Source: Morchella semilibera | Lineage: Eukaryota; Ascomycota; Pezizomycetes; Pezizales; Morchellaceae | Assembly: GCA_009192285.1 (NCBI GenBank) | Contig: WBVU01000003.1 | Coordinates: 4,681,973 to 4,745,972, forward strand | DNA: 64,000 bases | Direction: 5' to 3' | The notes under the pieces: generated by a model | What the model was told of the DNA's origin: nothing | What the model saw: the letters and a program-made list of their open reading frames with translations, nothing else | Databases searched by the model: none | Program-made: the position numbers and the translations under genes | Part shown: one piece after another, positions 10,110-20,642 of the stretch | How the letters are laid out: every line of letters starts with the position of its first letter | Position numbering within the stretch: the stretch's first letter is position 1

Positions 10110-13100
10110 GTGTCTATTTCAACGTTTTCAGTATCAGAAGGGGAGATGGATGGGAATCAACTGATTGTAGTGTGTTCTATTTCACAAAATAAAAAATCTA
10201 TTGTACCCACTTATGCCTTGATTGATACTGGAGCGTCGGGATATGCATTTATTGATGAAGACTTTGTGCGCCGCCATGAATTAAAGATGAAAAATTTACG
10301 GACTGAGAGGGAGATTGATGTGATTGATGGAAGGCCTATCGAGTCTGGGAAGGTGACCAGGAAGGTGACGTTGGAATTGGAAATTAATGGACATGTGGAG
10401 GAGTGTCCTTTCTTTGTTACAAAGTTGGGACATTACCCGATTGTGATGGGAATTCCTTGGCTGAGGAAGCATGGAGTTTTGATTGATAGTGGAAGGAATG
10501 AGATTCACTTCCAGTCATCAGTGTGTCTTGAACATTGTATAGCCAACCACAAACCGATTGTTGCTCGAGGAATTTCAACTTCACCACCCGAAAGGCCTGT
10601 TACAAATATTTCGGCAATTACTCCTCGATCGTTTAAGAAACTTTCGCAAGACCCTACTGTACAAATTTATTCGACTACCCTCTATGCTATCAACAAAGTA
10701 TTGGAGATGCCTGCCAACCCTGATGGAATGATTCCAATTGATTATCAGCGGTTCCGACAGCTGTTCGATGAGACCAATGCTTCTAGGCTACCACCACATC
10801 GTCCCTATGACCATGAGATCAAACTTCAGGAAGGAACAGTACCACCCTTTGGTCCCATGTATAGTATGTCACGGGAAGAGTTGAAGGCGTTGAGGGACTA
10901 TTTGGCCGATAATTTGCAGAAAGGATTTCTTAGATCTAGTAATTCTCCAGCCGGCGCCCCCGGTGCTATTTGTTAAAAAGGCTGATGGTTCCTTACGCTT
11001 GTGTGTTGATTATCGAAAGCTAAATGCTATTACGGTCAAGGATCGATACCCTCTTCCCCTTACACCAGAGACGATGGCCAATTTAGCCCGTGCTAATTAC
11101 TTTACCAAGCTGGACCTACGATGGGGATATAATCAGATTAGGATTAAGGAAGGGGACGAGTGGAAAACGGCTTTTCGAACACGCTATGGACATTGGGAAT
11201 ATTTGGTGATGCCTTTTGGTCTAACTAATGCTCCTGCTACCTTTCAACGTTGGATTAACGATATTCTTCGCCCCTTTCTGGATCGTTGCGCTACTGCTTA
11301 TCTGGATGATATTCTTATTTATTCGGAAACCTTGGAACAACATCAACAGGATGTGCAACAAGTACTGGAAGCCTTGGAAGCTAATGAGGTCCATTTAAAA
11401 CCAGAGAAATGCGAATTCAGCGTACAAGAGACAAAATATTTGGGCATGATCTTGACCCCCGGAGGAATGAAGATGGATCCTGCTAAGGTACAGACAATTG
11501 TGGATTGGGAAGCGCCCAAGACAGTAAAGGAGGTTCAGGAATTTCTTGGGTTTGCCAATTTCTATCGACGTTTTATCTATGCTTATTCCCGAGTGGCTCG
11601 GCCATTGACTACTCTGACAAAAAAGCATGTACGATTTGAGTGGACCCAAAAAGTTGAACAAGCCTTTCAAAAACTCAAGACTGCTTTTACCACCGCTCCC
11701 ATATTGATGCACCCTGATCCCGAGAAAGAATTTATTGTGGAAACCGATGCGTCAGATTATGTGTCGGCAGGGATATTATCACAACGAGATGATGAAGGAG
11801 TTTTGCACCCGGTCGCTTTTTTCTCCAAGACACACTCACCAGCAGAATGCAATTACGAAATTTATGATAAGGAGTTGTTAGCCATTATTCGTTGCTTCGA
11901 GGAATGGAGACCTCATTTGGAGACAGCTCAATTTCAAGTCAAAGTACTTACAGATCATCGCAATCTTGAGTACTTTATGTCGACTAAATTGCTGAATAGA
12001 CGTCAAACCCGTTGGGCGGAGTTTTTGTCTCGGTTTAATTTCATTATTCAATATAGGCCCGGGAAGCAGGGAAGGAAGGTTGATATTCTGACCAGGAGGT
12101 CTAAGGATTTACCAAAGGAAGGGAATGAGAGATTGGAACAACAAAGTCGAGTGGTTTTAAAAAGGGAGAATTTAGATGCAAAGATAAGTTTGTTAGCGGG
12201 CTCTTTGTCAAATGAACCCGCTGAAGGATCGTCTCCCGTACTTGATTTGTTTAACAAAGCTTACCAGAGTGATAGCTTTCCAAACAAAATTCTATCCATG
12301 CTCCGAAATGGCGTTCAACAATCGAAAGAGATCTCGTTGGCGGAGTGCAAGGAGAGCGAGGAGGGGCTATTGCTTTACCGGAATACTCTTTATGTCCCTG
12401 ATTTTGATGAACTTAAGCTCTACCTGCTACGGGAGTATCATGATAAACCCTCCGCTGGACATCCTGGACGATCAAAGACTTTGGAACTTCTCAGCCGGGA
12501 ATATTATTGGCCGACCATGCGGAAATATACAGACCGCTATGTCCAGAATTGCCATACCTGTCGGCGAAGCAAGACGAACCATAATCCCCTACAAAGAGTT
12601 CTGCGTCCCCTAGCGGTGCCCAAAGGACCCTGGACGGATGTCACGATGGATTTTGTAACGGGACTTCCGGAGAGTCATGGATTTAATGCCATTCTCGTAG
12701 TGGTGGATCGGTTGACAAAGATGAAGCATTTGATTCCTACGACGGAGAATGTTAACGCCAGGGATCTGTCTCGTCTATACCTGGAACAGGTATGGAAGTT
12801 ACATGGGCTACCAGAGACTATTGTTTCCGATCGAGGGACACAGTTTACTGCTGAATTTTGGAAAGTTCTCTGTGAACGGCTGGAAATTGCCCCTCGTTAT
12901 TCCACAGCATTTCATCCTCAGACCGATGGACAAACAGAAAGGACCAATGCGATTATGGAACAGTACCTCCGAAGTTATGTATAATATCAACAGGATAACT
13001 GGGTGGATTTTTTACCTCTGGCTGAATTTGCTACCAATAATCATATTTCCGAAACTACTAATATGTCCCCCTTTCAGGCTAACTATGGGAGACACCCGAG

Positions 13101-13707
13101 GATGACATTCGGACCTTTACAGCACGGACAGACGGTAAACGAGGACCAGGCTAATGGGTTGGCACGGGAGATGTCACAGGTGTTTGATTTCCTGAAAAGT
13201 GAAATGTTCAGGGCGCAGAAGATACAGGAGGAGATGGCCAACTTACACCGGACTCCGGCACCTCGATATGCGGTTGGCGATTTTGTCTGGCTCTCGACTC
13301 AAAATATTGAGACAAAACGACCCTCGAAAAAACTTGACTGGAAACAAATTGGTCCCTACCCGGTCAAACGAATTGTGAGCCCTTATGCCTACGAGGTGGA
13401 GTTACCTGCCTCTATGAAAATACATCCGGTATTTCATGTTTCATTATTATCGCCGACAGTTGGAGATCCTGTTCCCGGACAAACTGTTGAACCACCCCCA
13501 CTGGTGGAAGTTGAAGGAGAGACTGAATGGGAAGTAGCGGAGATATTGGATTCGCGGAAGAGAGGGCGAAGGGTGGAGTACTTGATTAGATATGTTGGAT
13601 ATGAAGAACCATCCTGGCAACCTTCGGGTGATTTGGAGCATAGTCCTGATATTAGGAAAGCATTCCATGACCAATATCCTTCGAAACCTCGGCCTATCAG
13701 GAGCTAG
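10110..13707 (+). pseudogene. pol: Pol polyprotein of A2 (PR-RT-RH-IN-chromodomain), two lesions
   Basis: Domains in order are aspartic protease (IDTGASGYAF, about 10220-10250), RT with YLDD (about 11298), RNase H with [10 protein letters not shown] and TDHRNLEYF (about 11815-11980), integrase HHCC finger ([11 protein letters not shown] to CHTC, about 12450-12560), integrase core with DFVTGLP, SDRGTQF and a downstream glutamate, and a C-terminal chromodomain (EWEVAEILDSR, EEPSWQP, about 13525-13680). The chromodomain marks it as a chromovirus that would target modified histones. One extra C in a run of five at 10957-10961 shifts the frame just before the [10 protein letters not shown] motif of RT. 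A TCA to TAA change at 12982-12984 stops integrase. Both catalytic sets are otherwise intact, so the copy is only recently disabled or carries assembly errors. Confidence 0.92.
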
Positions 13708-13728
13708 GCCCTTGGAGGGGACCTGATC

Positions 13729-14362
13729 TGTCCCGGCGTCTTGGCATTTGTCCCGACAGTTCGGTAGGCGATGTACGGTTGTGGTTGTTAGGGAAATGTT
13801 AAGCGAGAGCGGGGAGTGCGAGGTGGAGGCTGTCGTCATTAGATTCTGGGAGGTTCGATGGCGTGATGGATTGGTAATGTAGAATAGCGGAGATGGTGGG
13901 GAGGATTACGGGGTGTGGTAGTAACAGGTTTCTATGAGGTTCTATGAGCGGAGGTGTGAGTTATATTGGACTAGTGGATGAGGTGTGTTAAATAGTCGAG
14001 ATAGACGTTTTCCTTAGTTCTTTCTTTCTTCTCTCTCTGTCTCGTCTTCCTGTTATCTCGGTACATAGGAATCTATTTCTATTTCTAAAGCCATAGCCTC
14101 TCGTACCAAAGACTCGGTCCTCTGACAAGAGGAAACTCATAGTATCCCTCATCGTTCTCGTTGAGGTCCCTTTGGTCCTCACTCTCTCTGCTCTGTGCTC
14201 TTGTGCCCTTGCTCTTGCCTTTGTCTTCGCCGGTGCCTGTGCTTGTGCCTGCCTGGCGTTGTCCCTGTCTTCATCGGCCCCCTCGTCGAGTACACTGTGC
14301 TCCTCGAGTCCCTCTGCGTCATCATTGTCATCTTCTTCTTTGCGTCGGGTTACTCCGTCACA
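13729..14362 (+). repeat. 3' LTR of element A2
   Basis: 634 bp, about 99% identical to the 5' LTR. A polypurine tract (GGAGGGGA, 13715-13722) precedes it, the expected plus-strand primer. The self-priming donor GTCTCGTCTT is at 14039-14048. Confidence 0.95.
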
Positions 14363-14367
14363 CATAA

Positions 14368-16710
14368 CCACGACCCTGCGATCCGCAACCTCGACCTTGT
14401 GACCTTGCGACTCATGCGACCTGCTTTATTACTGGTACCAAACCTTTTCCTTTGTTGAGTTCTCTTTTCCTCATCTGCCCGATCTCTCTTCTGCTTCTGT
14501 TCCTGCATATAGGCCTCTATATAAAGCACTGGCAGGGATGTACCAGAGTCAGGAATTTGACGGGCATCCTTCTTTGTTCCTTCAAGTTGTCTCAATTCTT
14601 CCCATGCACTAGCAGAGTCTAATTGCTCAGTATTGGTAGCAGTTTTTTGCTCTAAACCTCTCTGCTTTAATCCTGGACTTAGCGGACTCTATTGTTGCTT
14701 CTGAAAGAAGAGATTTGAGAGTTGAGAATTCTACTGAGTTGTCTGAGGATTCAGTATTGGGAGCTATATGAACTCTGCGCTCTAATGAAACTGAGGTTTC
14801 AGGATTAGTGGTATTACTTTCTTGAATGGGTACGGCTTCTGGTGTAGTACGGTTGGAAGCTGATTCTGCAGTACGTAGGCGGGATATAGCAAGCTCCTTA
14901 TTCATTGGATAAATATCCGTGCGTTAGAAAGATGTACTGGCAAAATTTGATCGTGAATTTAAGGTCTTCTGTCTAGCGGGATTGAGAAATGAAAGAAAGT
15001 TGTGTTTCCCGATACCAGTAATTCCTGTATTTACCAATGCTTGAATTTGCTTCGAATAATTGTGTTGGAGAGCTGCAAAAACACCGACATCAAGAGGTTG
15101 AAGTATATGTGTTGCATTAGATGGTAAACAATGAACAATAATCCCGTGGTACTAACAAAACTCAATGATGTCAAAATCTATATGAGCTTTGAGACCATCT
15201 ACAATTAGGATCCGCCATCTTCCATCAGCTCTCTCCCGTGTTCAAGTTCTAGGCTCAAATATATTGCGTATCCAATCAAAATAAAGCTCTGAATCAATCC
15301 AACCATTCTTGAAGTGGCCGAATGAGTACCCCTCAATCAATTCATTGCCATATTCTGGAGAATCAAGAGCTGAATACCACCCTCATTAATGTATCATTTC
15401 TTTCATAATGATACATGGTGGTGCTACCATCCGTCTGCAGCTATACACTCAAGAACCGTAACCAACTGCCTGTTTCCATCTAATACTGCCTTTTGCATTG
15501 CTTTTGTACGTGTATTGTGACTCTTTCAGAGGATTATCTGTGACGCGTTGGCAAGCCCAATCATGAATCCCTTTTCATCAAGATTGTAGTGATTTTGTGG
15601 CTCGATTCTTGCAAATTCAAAGGCAATATCTAGCTATTTTAAACTTTAGTAATTTTAATTTGATTGTATTATTATTTTTCTCATACCTCCTCAAAGAATT
15701 TGTCTATTATAGACCGACCCTGCGGTTCATTGAGTAGAGCTCGTGTAGGATGAATATATTTGCTCTATTTGCTATGACAGCCGTGTCGCCTCAATACTTC
15801 TGCAGTCCAATGCTTCCCAACCTTTGCATTTTGATTTCCTGTCTTGCGCCTGAGTAGACGGTTCCCCCAAGTTCTAAGAGTGCTAGTATCACGGGGCGAG
15901 GCGAGAGCGAAGTAGAAACTTGCCAAGGTATAACACCAGAGCAGAGCGGGGCAAGACGAGCGAGATAAAGTAGGAAGCAGAAGCGAGACGAAGATTATTA
16001 ACTCACTAGAAGCGGGGAGTGAAGCGAGAACTAGAAGAAGGCACCCGAAGTCCCGAGATTTGCATTGCCTAGTTGACAGGAAGGTTGCGTGAAGAAGAAA
16101 GGAAAGAAAGAGAAACCCTACAAGCGAGGGAGAGAACTCCCTATATATAGCCCCAAAATCCATTCGCTGCCTCATACCATAGAAACCCATGGAACCCAAA
16201 GGAAATCCTTCTATTAGATATAAATGCGCAACGTTGACTCATAGAATCCCTGCTCAGAAACTGATAGAACACCGTAGAAAACCCCTGACTAATCCTTCTT
16301 CCCGCAATATCACTAAATACGTTCTACGGCGTGATAGCTAGCGGTAACAGGAAAATTATGTTTGGCAAGGTCGTCGCATCTTTTTCTCATTTTCTTCTCT
16401 TCTGTCTCTTTAGTTCAATTTTATTGGCTCTCATTACTCTTTAAATATGAAATAAAATAATTTACTTGCCTGTGAATAGCTGGCGTTGTTCTGAATCTTT
16501 GATTTTGCTTCCATTCGTCCCTCGCACACGATCCTGCAGCGTGCGAGGGTTCACATTATGCGCGATTGCTGCCTTCCGCAATGAGGGATATTGGTCTGGA
16601 TGATCACGCAAAGCTTTCAAAGCCGCCTCAATTCTCCCCTCCCTAGCTCTTGTTTTGTCGCTAACAACCATAATAGCTTCAGTGTTTGCTTCTACAAATT
16701 GTTCGAACAC
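14368..16710 (-). pseudogene. Fot1/pogo-like DDE transposase, broken
   Basis: The N-terminal exon at 16462-16710 encodes an 82-aa Psq/CENP-B-like helix-turn-helix region (SLRKAAIAHNVNPRTLQDRV). It probably joins downstream through an unusual GC-AG intron (GCAAGT donor). After the LTR-G insertion the frame continues with a CENP-B-type DNA-binding segment (ANRLLRRK-like, KVGKHWTAEVL, about 15765-15886). The DDE_1 domain follows, with three visible acidic residues: HYNLDEKGFM, ILIVDGLKAH and LQPLDVGVF (about 15000-15600). Stops and frameshifts lie throughout. The C-terminal tail is cut by element A2 at 14363-14367 and continues at about 7950-8131. In intact relatives this enzyme cuts and pastes the element at TA sites in the nucleus. 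Confidence 0.8.
15887..16336 (-). mobile_element. Solo LTR-G inside the pogo transposase
   Basis: 450 bp with inverted ends TATCACGG and CGTGATA and a perfect target duplication GCTAG (15882-15886 and 16337-16341). The reverse complement has a TATA box (CTATATATAG) and the GAGTCA/TATGGTATGAGG block seen in other LTRs here. The termini are TA...TA rather than TG...CA. Confidence 0.85.
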
Positions 16711-16851
16711 GTTGAGTCTTTAAAAGAGCCCGGGTTACAAATGTCATGCTGATCACTAAAACCTGCAATTGATCTGACGCATGCCGAGACGTCCTACTCC
16801 CTCAACAAATCAAATCGCACTTGCGCGACTCCCAGATCTGACTTTGCGCAA

Positions 16852-17411
16852 ATGGAGCAAGCCCCATATTTCAATTATCTGATTGGCAGGCTATGGGATC
16901 GGCATCAATCAGGTTACCAGAAGAGCTGGACTCCTGCCACTATTACAGGTGATCTACCACTTGGCGGCTAAACAATCTTCCGGAGTGCAATCTTGCGAAC
17001 CGCTCAGAAACCAGTGTACAAGAAAGACGTGTAAGTTGAAACCATGGGGTGTAATCGGTAAGGGCAAGTCAATAGAAACGTAGAATGTTATAACTAGCGG
17101 TACTGAGGAATCAAAATTCGATAGGCCTTGAGGCCAAATTCATAAGATAGCATTGAACTGGAAAGAGAAAGGCATGACCACAAACAAAAAAGCAAAGAAA
17201 CCTCAAGTAACAAACCCATGCTTCCAGGGGTTTTCCCTTTTGCCCTGAACGCCAGACTAGAAATCTCCTGTAGGAGAGAAATCAATTTACAAAGAACGGA
17301 TAGGTTACAGATAGAGACTGAGCGATAGTGCAGGTGATTACGGAATTTAGGCTGGACGTTTCGGGCATGAACCTATACTGTTGGATCGTAGGTAGAAGCT
17401 ATTGGCCACGT
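16852..17411. other. Intergenic, 3' side of the hal4-like gene
   Basis: 560 bases without a supported gene or repeat. They should contain the 3' UTR and poly(A) site of the kinase gene that ends at 17412. Confidence 0.5.
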
Positions 17412-19207
17412 TCAAGGGCCTAATAGTTCCGGAGTTTTGACTAAACTCCTAATGAGTTCTTTAGATACTGGGGTTCTTGCGTACGAGCGCTGATTCATGC
17501 TAATATTGAACATACCTTCCTCACCTGCTTTGCAGACCTTGATCTCTCTACCCCATTCGGACTTTAAAACCTGGGAAGCTGTGATTCTTCTTGTAGGGTT
17601 TGGGTCGAGAATAGAGTATATCACGTTCCGACATCTCGCCTGAACATGAATCAGTATTTTAAACCGAAAGTGGATTTTAGCTGCGGGCTCACTCGATGCA
17701 GGTTTTCAATTGGTGCATAGCCGCCCTCGTCTTTCCTTCCCTCCAAGTATTTCTCAAAAAATTCATCCTCGTCTTTCTTCGCAACACGCCATAGGTGTCT
17801 TCCAGTACGCATTGCCATATATATGACTCCTGTGGCCCAAACATCTACTGCTCTAGGATCAAACTCCTTGTCCGTATACTCTTCTGGAGCGATATATGGT
17901 GCAGAGCCACATAGACCACAAGTCATATGTGCCTCTTTCTCCCAGGCCATACGAAAACACTCCCCATTACCAAAGTCGGTGATTTTGAGCGCACCAGTAG
18001 TCGTGAGTAAAAGATTCTCTGGTTTAAGATCCCGGTGAGCCACACCCATCTCGTGCATGTATTCCACACCACGCATTAATTGTTTGAAATAACAATCTGC
18101 TTCTGCTACGTCAAGTTTCCCCGCTGCAAGAACAAGAGTGTATAGGTCACCTCCAGCACAAAACTCCATTACCTCGCAGTAATCCCCTTTTGCATCCTGT
18201 AGCAAGTCAAGTGTATGAATAACGTTGGGGTGCCGTAATGAAGATGAAATACAAAACTCAGACGTCAGTCGCTTGTGGTACTTTCTAGGCGACTCCTGGG
18301 GCCGACGACGAAATTCTTTCACTGCGTACAATTGTTCAGATTGGCCGTTTTTAGGGTCCACCTTGTGTGAGATACGAACTATGCCAAAAGCCCCACGGCC
18401 AATAATTTCTTGGCACTTTCCATATTTTTCTACTAGCGTGGCTGTAGAATTCGGGCCTCCTTTCTTGTCGGTTGCGAGCTTCTCTTTCTCGTTTTTAAGT
18501 TGGTCCACCCAAGTAGACATAAGGCTAAGCCTGTCATGTTCGCCGCTGTGATCCTCCCTCCGTTTTCCAACTAAGAGGTCTCGAAGCATATCCGAAAGTT
18601 TCTCTTGACGTTTAGCACTGCGTAGATGGTGTTCATGGGTGCCATCTACGAATGATTGAAACCGTTTTTGCGTTACTGGAGGTATCCCGTTCTTGGCTTC
18701 TGTAATTGAGCTTCCAATAGCAGGTGTTTGTTTCTTCTCCGTTAATGAGGGCTGTCGAGCAGGCACCGGTGGCCTTTCTCGCTCACGACCATTTTCGTTA
18801 TCCGAGGCGACGGCCCCTTCAGCAACGTGTCGATCACGCGGAGCATGTTTGATCTCATCCTTGACTTTCCCGCCACTTTGTGAGAACATACGTTGCAACC
18901 TAGAGGATATCGTTTTCTTTTCTCCGGCAGTGGACGGCGTTGCAGTGCCTGACGCTGAGGCTGATCCGGGTAAAGAGGACAACCCCGACACTGAGGCGAT
19001 TTGCCCAGATATAGGGTAGATAATTGGCGAGGACGCGGCTGAGGGTGTAGCGGAAGAGATGGAAGACGACTGTCGCATATTCGTTGGCGAGGATCGTCCG
19101 TCAAGAAGAGAGGGTGGTTTATTATTATTATTATTTGAAGTGGAATTCGGAGTAGTTGTAGGAATAGTAGGTTGCGCTTGCTTTGCCTGCAGCGGCGGTT
19201 CCATCAT
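17412..19207 (-). CDS. hal4: Hal4/Sat4-like serine/threonine protein kinase
   Basis: Two exons, 17693-19207 and 17412-17639, with a 53-nt intron (17640-17692, GTGAGC...TTCAG) give 580 residues, close to yeast Sat4/Hal4. The first 255 residues are Ser/Pro/Asn-rich and disordered (regulatory). The kinase domain follows, with GRGAFG at 270-275, AVKEF with the catalytic Lys at 297, HRDLKPEN at 391-398, DFG at 411-413 and SAPYIAPEEY near 435-444. The splice restores LHRARCRNVIYSILDP, diagnostic of this fungal branch. In yeast and fission yeast these kinases activate or stabilise the Trk potassium transporters and other plasma-membrane transporters, controlling salt tolerance. Both ATG codons at the start (19207 and 19204) fit. 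Upstream lies a CT-rich tract and, farther out, a TACATGTA cluster. Family assignment is firm. Paralog identity (Hal4 versus Hal5/Npr1-type) is less so. Confidence 0.85.
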
Positions 19208-19655
19208 TGTTATTGGTGAAGTAGTAGTATATGAGGGAGGTGAGTGGGAAAGTGAATGGTGGCGATTGGCAAACGTTTTTGCACTAGATGGAAAAATAGA
19301 GTGCTATGGATAGTCGGGCAAAACTTTCCGAAAGCGGGCGAGATTGATGTTAAAACTGGGACGGCGGAGACAGTCACGATGGCGGAGAGCGTACAGTGGG
19401 GGATGGGAGAAAACGGTGAATTGTATAATAGATTGAGAAAGAGGAGAGATTCGAATGCAAGAGGTAATGATAGCGGAGAGAACAAGATGGCGACAAGAGA
19501 GGGGAGAAAAGATATAGGGAGGAGAGGAGAAAGAGAAGAGGAAGAGGGGGCGTAAAAGGACCTGGAGGCTAGACAGGTTGGAGTTGTAGAAGGTTGAAGT
19601 TGGAGGGGATGAAAACGGATGGCGGGGAGAATTTTGAGAGGGGGAAATCAGTAGG

Positions 19656-19842
19656 TACATGTATGAGCGAACAATGCATCAGCAATCTACCAGCTGCGAC
19701 AACGATAACTACATGTACATGTACTTAACACATTTACACCGATGGGGAAATTATTGTTGGAAACAGGGGTCTAAAAACAGGGTTTTAGGTGGCTGCCCGG
19801 CCAATAGGACTCGTACCATACTTTACTTCTATAATACATGTA
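19656..19842. promoter_or_regulatory. TACATGTA palindrome cluster upstream of hal4-like gene
   Basis: Perfect TACATGTA occurs at 19656, 19710, 19716 (overlapping) and 19835, about 450 to 640 bp upstream of the kinase start. The same octamer occurs twice upstream of the mei2-like gene. A binding role is inferred. Confidence 0.35.
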
Positions 19843-20493
19843 GTTTTCCTCTGTAGGTGCGTCTTACAGGTGGCATACAGCTAGTGCTGGAGTGATGACG
19901 AAACTGGGCGCGCACATTGAACAGGAATTTTACAGTGCCGCTTGGGACCTAATCGGCTGAGATCCAGGATACCCGAGTATACTTTCCCGAATACAGATAC
20001 GTCGTGTCTAAGAGCCCCAGGAGTTTTGGACTGCAAAACATTAATTCTACTAACGCAGAGATTGAAAGCAGCTGCCCGTTTGTATGATCAGAGGCGCATT
20101 GTAAAGTCAAATTTGGTTACTGGTGCATGCTTTAGTTCTCTAATCGGGTGGCAGAGGTTTGCTAATACAATGGGATTGAGCTGAAATAAAAGCCTTACTA
20201 GCATGTACCTACCCCACACGTATGTACCGTATGTACAAACGTTGGCTAAATCCATTCGTACCAACTTCTGCATCAAGAGTAAAGGTTAGTACTAGGAAAG
20301 TTATTGTTGTCGCCGCTTGTAACACCTCATGTTTACGAGAGATTGGGCTCCGAGGAAATTTTTGGGAACTTTAGAGGTTGTTGGTCAACTATTTTAGATA
20401 CACTCCCAAGGACCGTATTGCACTCCTACAAAGCTATGAGTCTTACGAATATCCTATAAGTTCTAAAGTAAGAAAATTAGGACCACAAAAGAT

Positions 20494-20508
20494 CCCCCCC
20501 CCCCCCCC
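20494..20508 (+). repeat. C15 homopolymer
   Basis: Fifteen consecutive C residues, 135 bases past the 3' end of the CaMKK-like gene. Length may be polymorphic or a sequencing artefact. Confidence 0.9.
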
Positions 20509-20642
20509 GAATTGTGTAATTTAGACAATACAATGCGTGACTATTGAAAACCGGGAATAATGTACCCTTTCGCAAAACCCAAAACGAAATCCATAGGTAG
20601 TAGATAGTACAATTGAGTATATGAGACTCCCGGTTTATGAAT

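Larger units (their letters stand above)
8132..14367 (+). mobile_element. Full-length Ty3/gypsy chromovirus A2
   Basis: A complete element of 6226 bp with two LTRs, gag, pol ending in a chromodomain, and a perfect 5-bp target duplication CATAA (8132-8136 and 14363-14367). The LTRs differ by about five substitutions and one 2-bp deletion, roughly 99% identity, so the insertion is fairly young. It sits in the 3' part of a pogo-like transposase. Only two lesions are visible, both in pol (an extra C near 10957-10961 and a nonsense codon at 12982-12984). Confidence 0.95.
7894..16851 (-). mobile_element. Fot1/pogo-like DNA transposon, split by two retroelements
   Basis: Both ends carry TTGCGCA followed by a CTGGG...GTCGCGCAA block in inverted orientation (7894-7935 and about 16816-16851). 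This suggests degenerate terminal inverted repeats. Subtracting the family A element (8132-14362) and the LTR-G solo (15887-16341) leaves about 2.3 kb, a normal size for this family. The transposase lies on the minus strand between the ends. The flanking TA duplication typical of the family is no longer recognisable, so the limits are approximate. Confidence 0.6.
19208..20642. other. Intergenic region between the two kinase genes
   Basis: The 400 bases next to the hal4-like start are purine-rich on + (pyrimidine-rich on the coding strand), as in many fungal promoters. Four TACATGTA copies follow at 19656-19842, and a C15 run lies at 20494-20508. No RNA gene or further coding frame was recognised. 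The short open frames are not supported by composition or homology. Confidence 0.6.

Noticed and set aside
16883-17083. 66-codon plus-strand frame upstream of the kinase 3' end
   Set aside because: No start context, domain or composition signal. It lies in the transposon flank and the kinase 3' region.
19304-19660. 118-codon Ser/Pro-rich minus-strand frame upstream of the hal4-like gene
   Set aside because: It reflects the pyrimidine-rich promoter tract and continues no conserved protein.
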